From NCBI GenBank assembly GCA_937919725.1, contig CALFOS010000089.1, forward strand, positions 1 to 40,163: 40,163 bases of DNA, given 5' to 3'. Positions 35,201-40,163 of this stretch are shown piece by piece (within the stretch, counting starts at the first letter, position 1; the number at the start of each line of letters is the position of its first letter). This DNA is from an uncultured Fluviicola sp. (GTDB taxonomy: Bacteria; Bacteroidota; Bacteroidia; Flavobacteriales_D; Crocinitomicaceae). The notes beneath the pieces were generated by a model. It made no database searches. It was not told where the DNA came from and saw only the letters and a program-made list of their open reading frames with translations. A program made the translations under genes and the position numbers.

Positions 35201-38200
35201 ATTCAACCAGGACGCCGAAGATGCCGATCCAAATTCGAACCACACCGGTGGAGACTTGTACTTCAACCTTGGAAACATTTCTGAAGACGTATTGCCCGAT
35301 TCGCGGCGAAGCTTTGAAAATGGCTTACCGCCGTTTTCTACTTCGTCCCAGGACAATTTAGACCAAACAGCTTGGGCGCGTGTATCCACCTTGCAACAAA
35401 CGGTGAATGCTTTCGATAACGATCCACTCGCCCGAGCGAATCAAGATGTTGGGTACGACGGTTGGGGCAATGCTGATGAAAGAATCTTCTTTTCGAACTA
35501 CGTTACTTGGGTACAAAATAATGGAACTATATCAGCCGCTGCGAAAGCGCAAATGATCGCCGATCCATCCAATGATGATTACCGTTTTTACCGCGATGAC
35601 AGATACGACGCGCAGGAAGCAAATATTTTGGACCGCTACAAAAAATTCAGAGGACTAGAAGGCAACTCGCCTACCATCGAAATGTCGGATACGATGAACG
35701 CGGACGGTTACCCCACACAGGCGACCAATCAGCCTGACATGGAGGAGTTCAACAACAACAATACCTTGGACGAAACGGAAAGTTATTTCCAGTACAAGGT
35801 GAGTTTGCGCCCGAACGACATGCAAGAAGGAAAGAACTTCATCACGAACGTTCAAACGGTGCAAAATGGAACAAAAACAGAACGATGGTATCAATTTAAA
35901 GTGCCTGTTCTCGATTTCGAAAAACGTGTAAACGGAATTCAAGACTTCAGAACGATTCGTTTCATGCGGATTTTCTTGAAAGATTTCAACGAAGAAGTAG
36001 TGGTGCGTTTTGCTCGCTTGGAATTCATTCGCGGAGAGTGGAGACGTTACCGAGATGATTTGGTGGAACCCGGAGAAGGAGTAACCACAGATCCAAACCT
36101 TACGAGTTTCAACATTGGAGCTGTTAACGTTGAAGAAAACGACCAACGTGAACCCATCAAATACGAAATTCCACCAGGAATTATTCGTGAAGTCGATCCA
36201 TCACAAACATACCAACGTCAGTTGAACGAACAATCATTGACCTTGGAAGTGTGTAACTTGAAAGATGGCGATGCCCGAGCAGGATACAAAAACGTTCAAT
36301 TCGATGTACGTACCTACAAAAAATTGAAAATGTTTGCTCACGCCGAAGCAGTGGAAGGGGCATCAGCATTGAAAGATGACGATTTAACGCTTTTCGTTCG
36401 TTTAGGAACCGATTTCACTGAAAACTACTACGAGTACGAAATGCCGCTGAAATTAACCGCATACGGAGCAGTGTTGCCCGAAGATATTTGGCCCGAAGCA
36501 AACAACGTAGAAATCACCTTCGACGATTTATTAAAGTTGAAGAAAGATCGAAATGCAGCGGCAACTTCTACCTCTGAGTATATGGTAGAATACTCGATCA
36601 TCGATCCAGCAAATCCAGCGCGGGTGTTAAAAGTGAAGGGAAGCCCGAATCTCCAAGGCTTGAAAATGATCATGATTGGGATTAGAAATCCTCACATCAA
36701 TAAAGATACACCGTGGTCTGATGATGGTCTCGCGAAATGCGTCAATGCGTGGATCAACGAGCTTCGCTTAACAGACTTTGTGAGCGATGGAGGATCTGCG
36801 GCGACCGCTCAAATGCAAGTTCAATTTGCCGATTTTGCTAACCTCAACATGTCTGGAAACTATTCGGGCGTCAACTGGGGAGCAGTAGATAGTCGCGTGC
36901 AAGAGCGCCAACGGAATCAAAAGCTCAATTTCGATATGAATGCGAGCGTGCAACTCGGTCAGTTTTTCGGTAAAAAGGCGCGTGTGATGTTGCCCTTCTT
37001 CTACAGCTATTCTGTGGGAGTAATCAATCCAGAATACGACCCATTCAATCCAGACATTCGTATAGCGGATTACGATGATGCTGCAACGCGTAAGAATAGT
37101 TCGCGCCTGGGGCAAGATTTCACTGAGCGCAAAGCGTACAACTTTACCAATGTGCGCAAAGAACTCAAAGCTGGAGCAGAAAATCATTTTTGGAGAGTTT
37201 CGAACTGGACCTATAGTTATGCCTATTCCGAAAATTTGCACCGCGATTTCAACACGAACTACGACCGCACTCAAACGTGGACGTCAGGATTGAACTACAA
37301 CTATTCGTTCAATGCGAAACCCGTCATGCCCTTCAAGAAAGTGAAGTTCATGCAAAAATCGAAATGGTGGGCAATTGTGCGTGATATGAATTTTTACCTC
37401 ACGCCAAAAAATGTTTCCTTTGGAACGGATGTGATGCGAAATTACAACGAACGCCAAATCCGAAACAACATCGTACCCGATTTCGAATTTGATCCAGTAT
37501 ACGTAAAGCAATTCAACTGGAACAGAAAATACAGCTTGGCCTACGACATCACCAAGAAGTTGAAATTCAACTTCAACGCCAACAATCGCTCTATTTTTGA
37601 AGAAGGTGATGGCGCAGCAGATCGACAGCTATTCCAAGATTCTTCGATTCAGTCGCAGTTGAGCACATTCGGACGTGGAATGGACTATTCACACGATTTC
37701 ACCTTCAAGTATACTTTGCCTTTCGACCAGATTCCAGCAACGGATTGGATCAGTTCGAATGTGACATGGAAGGGATCGTACAACTGGCAACGTGGACCGC
37801 TAGCACAGCCGGAATATGGGAATACTGTGCAAAATAGTCGTGACATTAACATGACTGCTCAGTTGAATTTCACCTCGCTCTACAACAAAGTGAAGTTCTT
37901 CCAGAAAGTGAACAACGGTGGATCAAACCCACGTGGACGACTTGCCGCAACCGACAAAGACGGAGCCAAGAAAGGTACTCCATCTAAACCGGGGGTCGAT
38001 ATTGAAATTGACGAGGACGAGAACTTAACTGAGAAACAAAAAGAGCGCAAAAAACGCAAGAAAGAACGTAAAAAGAAACGCGAGGACGCCGAGAAGAAGC
38101 GCGGTGGCAAAGTGAATCCTGTGTTAGGATTCTTCGCTCGCACACTCATGACCGTGCGCAATGTCAACGGAACATATACTGTTACGGATGGAACGTTGCT

Positions 38201-39515
38201 TCCTGGATACAACCAGAATGTCGGTGTTCTAGGATTCAACCCAGCGTTTGATATGGGAATGGGCGGGTTCATCTTCGGACAGCAACGCTACAATGTTTGG
38301 GGACAACAAACGGGGTTCAATGCTGCATCGCGTGCCGAAGCCAATGGGTGGATTGTGGCCAACGAAAACCTCAACAGACAGTTTACCAACACGCATTCTA
38401 CCAACATCAATTTGCGCGCAACCCTCGAACCGTTTAAGGATGTTTCAATAGAGATGACTGCGCAGAGAATGTACGGAACAAACACGAGTGAATTCTACCG
38501 CTGGAACGAATCAACAGGAGCCTTCGAAAGTCAGAGTCAGGTCGCAATTTCTACGCTCAATTATTCGAATGTGTCCATTGCGTCTGCTTTCACCCTCCTC
38601 GGAAAAGAATACGAATCCGCTGTTTTCCAAAACCTCTTGGACAGTCGTAAAGAAGTGTCTGGAATTCTTGGAGCAGCCAACGCAAATTCGGGCATGCTCG
38701 CATCCGGATATCACGACGGATACAACGGCACGCAGCAAGAAGTGGTACTCGGAGCATTTTTAACTTCGTACACGAACCGTGGAATCAACGACAAAAACAT
38801 CAACCCAATTCGAAATTTACCACTGCCAAATTGGACGATCAACTACAATGGATTGAAGAATTACTCCTTCATGAAAAAAGCGGTTAAGAATTTTGTTGTT
38901 CGTCATGGATACTCCTCTTCAGTGGCCGTTTCGGGAATGCAAACAAACTTGAATGCGACCTTCGATGCAAATGGATCACCCACGTTCCGAGATATCAACG
39001 ACAACTTCCTCGCAGGAGCACAAATTCAAAACGTAGTAGTGTCTGAGCGTTTCTCACCACTTATCGGAATTGACGCAACTTGGAATATCAAAGACCAAGG
39101 ATTGATTACCAAGTTCGAGTACAAGAAAGACCGTAGTGCTGCACTTTCGTTGAACAACAACCAGGTGACTGAGATTTTGGGCAGCGAGTGGGTCATCGGA
39201 ACAGGATACAAATTCTCGAAAGTCAAGTTGCCATTCGAACGCGTTCCAGCGAGCCCGGTGAATGTGCGCGTAGATATTTCGTTCCGCGACAACTTAACAG
39301 TGATTCGTAAAATTGACGAGGAAAGCAATCAAGCAACCGCAGGACAGCGTGTGATCGCCATCAAATCGTCGGCAGACTACAACTTGTCGAAATACTTGGT
39401 GATTCAGTTCTATTACGATCACACATTGAACACGCCGAAAATTGCGACCTCTTACGCAACAGGTAACATGAGTACAGGACTTCGTTTGCGATTCAACTTA
39501 GCAGGGGTACAATAA
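32253..39515 (+). CDS. sprA: Type IX secretion outer-membrane translocon SprA (Sov)
   Basis: SprA is the giant 36-strand outer-membrane barrel through which T9SS cargo leaves the cell. The ORF track uses a TTG at 32232, but the ATG at 32253 begins a standard signal peptide (MKYVGLLLLFCLIIVPSWAQ) and is preferred, giving 2420 residues, in the family's size range. Typical passages include MMTLEEYIEYERKKALADNWK, PFEFPIKVGSKVFENFFGSDQITIRTTGSVEI and FDFQQQINLNLVGQIGTRVKLGTSYNTQAAFDFDN near the start. SYVDDFEGAQSSIDLRSATAWRLASVP lies in the middle, with barrel-like alternating strands to the C-terminus (LRLRFNLAGVQ). A Lys/Arg-rich block, EKQKERKKRKKERKKKRED, stands near residue 1930-1950. The acetyltransferase start overlaps its stop by 1 nt (TAATG). 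Confidence 0.96.
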   Translation: MKYVGLLLLFCLIIVPSWAQNDPDTNLIYPINPTYDPTQTTDQSFDLGDPSSVERTIVYDPVTGKYIFKEVIGKSELNYRNPSMMTLEEYIEYERKKALADNWKEKIDEQTAENQPFEFPIKVGSKVFENFFGSDQITIRTTGSVEIALGVNSSRYDNPILPVKQRRITRFDFQQQINLNLVGQIGTRVKLGTSYNTQAAFDFDNISTLEYTGDADQIIQKIQLGNVSFKPPTSLIQGSQVLFGAYGQFKFGNTTVDFIGASSKGQKKEINITGKSQAQQFEVTGDNYESNRHYFLNAYHHDNYDKGMSTLPIPNTTINLTRIEVWVMNRTNETENTRNIIAFSDLGEAKPENCEGDPGNYATADLPLNDANGLYKWASVDAPGIRSFSNATQTLAAQISAPGPFQQAVHYEKVENARKLNESEFSYSAQLGFISLNMPLNNDEVLAVSYEYTYRGDTYQVGEFSTDGIAGQDALIVKLLKPTITNPKNAIWKLMMKNVYSIGAYQVDQQGFRLNILYNNPETSVNVPFFPMDGVDDEQIVTLLEMDKLNQNNQPFSDGVFDFVPISFNGNRAESAGTINTRNGRIYFTTVEPFGQTLANKLAAVGTIPQVLIDQVSYTELYDSTKTAAQQIPSKNRFSFKGEYQSSISSDIPLNALNVPEGAVTVTAGGIQLTEGMDYTVDYNLGRVKILNESYLNSNTPIKISIESNSVFGFQSKSLIGSRVSHRFSDKFNIGATWMRMMERPITQKVDIGSEPYKNNVIGFDIAYRTDVPLLTKLVDLLPIISTKERSTFSFTGEFAHLIPGTPRAIGKSGISYVDDFEGAQSSIDLRSATAWRLASVPKGQQDLFPEATFTDLTAGFKRARTTWYVVDPLFSQGSNLTPQHIKDNPELVSDSRVRLVGQTEIWPNQQLAIGTIGNIPILDLAYYPKERGMYNFDTTNTTDANGLFTDPENRWGGVMRALTTNDFELANIEYIQFWMLDPFNQDAEDADPNSNHTGGDLYFNLGNISEDVLPDSRRSFENGLPPFSTSSQDNLDQTAWARVSTLQQTVNAFDNDPLARANQDVGYDGWGNADERIFFSNYVTWVQNNGTISAAAKAQMIADPSNDDYRFYRDDRYDAQEANILDRYKKFRGLEGNSPTIEMSDTMNADGYPTQATNQPDMEEFNNNNTLDETESYFQYKVSLRPNDMQEGKNFITNVQTVQNGTKTERWYQFKVPVLDFEKRVNGIQDFRTIRFMRIFLKDFNEEVVVRFARLEFIRGEWRRYRDDLVEPGEGVTTDPNLTSFNIGAVNVEENDQREPIKYEIPPGIIREVDPSQTYQRQLNEQSLTLEVCNLKDGDARAGYKNVQFDVRTYKKLKMFAHAEAVEGASALKDDDLTLFVRLGTDFTENYYEYEMPLKLTAYGAVLPEDIWPEANNVEITFDDLLKLKKDRNAAATSTSEYMVEYSIIDPANPARVLKVKGSPNLQGLKMIMIGIRNPHINKDTPWSDDGLAKCVNAWINELRLTDFVSDGGSAATAQMQVQFADFANLNMSGNYSGVNWGAVDSRVQERQRNQKLNFDMNASVQLGQFFGKKARVMLPFFYSYSVGVINPEYDPFNPDIRIADYDDAATRKNSSRLGQDFTERKAYNFTNVRKELKAGAENHFWRVSNWTYSYAYSENLHRDFNTNYDRTQTWTSGLNYNYSFNAKPVMPFKKVKFMQKSKWWAIVRDMNFYLTPKNVSFGTDVMRNYNERQIRNNIVPDFEFDPVYVKQFNWNRKYSLAYDITKKLKFNFNANNRSIFEEGDGAADRQLFQDSSIQSQLSTFGRGMDYSHDFTFKYTLPFDQIPATDWISSNVTWKGSYNWQRGPLAQPEYGNTVQNSRDINMTAQLNFTSLYNKVKFFQKVNNGGSNPRGRLAATDKDGAKKGTPSKPGVDIEIDEDENLTEKQKERKKRKKERKKKREDAEKKRGGKVNPVLGFFARTLMTVRNVNGTYTVTDGTLLPGYNQNVGVLGFNPAFDMGMGGFIFGQQRYNVWGQQTGFNAASRAEANGWIVANENLNRQFTNTHSTNINLRATLEPFKDVSIEMTAQRMYGTNTSEFYRWNESTGAFESQSQVAISTLNYSNVSIASAFTLLGKEYESAVFQNLLDSRKEVSGILGAANANSGMLASGYHDGYNGTQQEVVLGAFLTSYTNRGINDKNINPIRNLPLPNWTINYNGLKNYSFMKKAVKNFVVRHGYSSSVAVSGMQTNLNATFDANGSPTFRDINDNFLAGAQIQNVVVSERFSPLIGIDATWNIKDQGLITKFEYKKDRSAALSLNNNQVTEILGSEWVIGTGYKFSKVKLPFERVPASPVNVRVDISFRDNLTVIRKIDEESNQATAGQRVIAIKSSADYNLSKYLVIQFYYDHTLNTPKIATSYATGNMSTGLRLRFNLAGVQ

Positions 39516-39976
39516 TGAGTACTTTGATTAGATCCGCGAAGCGAGGTGATGAAATCGTATTAATCAAACTCATCAAGGGCTTGGCGGGATTCGAAAACGA
39601 TTTGGAAGCGGTCGAAAACACGCCCGAACGTCTCGCACACGATTTATTCGACGGGAAAATATGTGAAGCACTCATCGCAGAACAAGATAAGCAAATTGTT
39701 GGATTCGCCATTTTTTATACATCGTACTCTACTTGGAAAGGTCCGTGCATGTATCTCGAAGATTTGTACATCATCCCCGAAGCGCGTGGAACCGGAGCAG
39801 GCGGCGTATTGTTCGATCACGTGGTGGAGCTCGCTAAACAACGTAACTTCTCACGAATGGACTGGCAAATCCTCGATTGGAATGCACCAGCCATAGAATT
39901 CTACAAAAAACGGGGCGCCACCATCGATGAAGATTGGTTGAACGGACGGATGTTTTTTCAATCGGCGGATTCATAA
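39515..39976 (+). CDS. GNAT family N-acetyltransferase, diamine acetyltransferase-like
   Basis: The 153-residue protein has the GNAT core: IRSAKRGDEIVLIKLIKGLAGFE at the N-terminus, ALIAEQDKQIVGFAIFYTSYSTWKG, the acetyl-CoA pyrophosphate loop YIIPEARGTGAGGVLFDHV (about 87-105), and DWNAPAIEFYKKRGATIDEDWL at the end. The phrases CMYLEDLYIIPEARG and RMDWQILDWNAPAIEFYKK closely match the spermidine/spermine or thialysine (SSAT-type) acetyltransferases, so small diamines or lysine analogues are likely substrates; this is by resemblance. Its ATG overlaps the sprA stop (TAATG), implying translational coupling. In Flavobacterium the gene after sprA is gcvH, so this neighbour is lineage-specific. Confidence 0.88.
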   Translation: MSTLIRSAKRGDEIVLIKLIKGLAGFENDLEAVENTPERLAHDLFDGKICEALIAEQDKQIVGFAIFYTSYSTWKGPCMYLEDLYIIPEARGTGAGGVLFDHVVELAKQRNFSRMDWQILDWNAPAIEFYKKRGATIDEDWLNGRMFFQSADS

Positions 39977-40163
39977 GTGAGTTAAATCATGCTCAAATCC
40001 ACGGCATGTGTAAAGTTCAGAATGAAAGAGTTAAATTTAACCTTGGTTTAGCGTTCATCGTTTTTTTTGAAGAAATAGACTTTAGACAAAATCAGTGAAT
40101 TTTCTTTTGATCGGAACTACTTGTGTATGGTCATTTGGAAACCTCTTTTTGTGATTAATAACC
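39977..40163. other. Terminal intergenic region with short repeats
   Basis: No gene is recognisable in the last 187 nt. GAGTTAAAT occurs twice (39979-39987 and 40028-40036), the second copy leading into the perfect palindrome GTTAAATTTAAC (40030-40041). A run of eight T (40061-40068) follows a weak AACC-TT-GGTT stem, which might end the sprA operon transcript, but the stem is too short to call a terminator. Confidence 0.3.

Noticed and set aside
40030-40068. Rho-independent terminator after the acetyltransferase
   Set aside because: The palindrome GTTAAATTTAAC is AT-only at its core and separated from the T8 run by about 20 nt; the nearer stem is only 4 bp.
1-40163. CRISPR arrays, IS elements, prophage or toxin-antitoxin genes
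   Set aside because: No regular repeats, transposase or phage-like proteins, or small paired toxin/antitoxin frames were found in any intergenic region.

Overview
The window looks like a chromosomal segment of a free-living member of the Bacteroidota, most likely order Flavobacteriales (Crocinitomicaceae/Cryomorphaceae-like). The family-level guess is inference. The support is SprA (the outer-membrane translocon of the type IX secretion system, T9SS), two proteins ending in type A T9SS sorting domains, Bacteroidota-style promoters (TTTG-N20-TAnnTTTG), the ruvA-sprA gene order, an Omp28-family protein, a DUF4271-hemD pair and Bacteroidota-type lipoprotein signals. No rRNA, tRNA, CRISPR array, prophage or insertion sequence was seen. 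Base composition and coding density look uniform.

Layout. 1-2731 (minus): a TonB-dependent receptor followed 5 nt downstream by a flavoprotein-like gene that runs off the left edge and carries an in-frame TGA where Trp is expected. 2839-7139: gpsA (+), then on the minus strand a GDSL/SGNH lipoprotein hydrolase, dxs (with its own clear promoter) and an FKBP-type PPIase lipoprotein. 7235-14303 (+): a secreted von Willebrand A protein with a T9SS tail, ileS and a secreted S41 peptidase, the first two closed by strong hairpin terminators. 14304-21667 (minus): a three-gene envelope cluster of a secreted unknown, a giant alpha-2-macroglobulin lipoprotein with an intact CAEQ thioester motif, and a small lipoprotein that resembles chagasin-type (I42) inhibitors. 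21738-27183: recJ (+), a glutaryl-CoA dehydrogenase-like gene (-), DUF4271 and hemD (+), and a sirtuin lacking the usual zinc cysteines (-). 27322-39976 (+): a strongly promoted Omp28-like T9SS cargo protein, then the compact maeB-ruvA-sprA-acetyltransferase operon.

How the parts fit. SprA is the export pore for the kind of cargo encoded at 7235 and 27322. The alpha-2-macroglobulin cluster reads as an envelope anti-protease set, placed tail to tail (0 nt apart) with a secreted protease gene. The rest is core metabolism: isoprenoid (dxs), phospholipid precursor (gpsA), tetrapyrrole (hemD), malate oxidation (maeB), acyl-CoA oxidation, translation (ileS) and repair (recJ, ruvA).

Most interesting points: (1) the TGA-interrupted flavoprotein, together with the fact that none of the 21 intact genes stops with TGA (12 TAA, 9 TAG); (2) the alpha-2-macroglobulin plus chagasin-like operon; (3) a Gly/Tyr-rich insertion in the alpha-2-macroglobulin and a Lys/Arg-rich insertion in SprA; (4) a probable leaderless gpsA transcript. 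I did not find a clearly new multi-gene system of the defence or mobile type.
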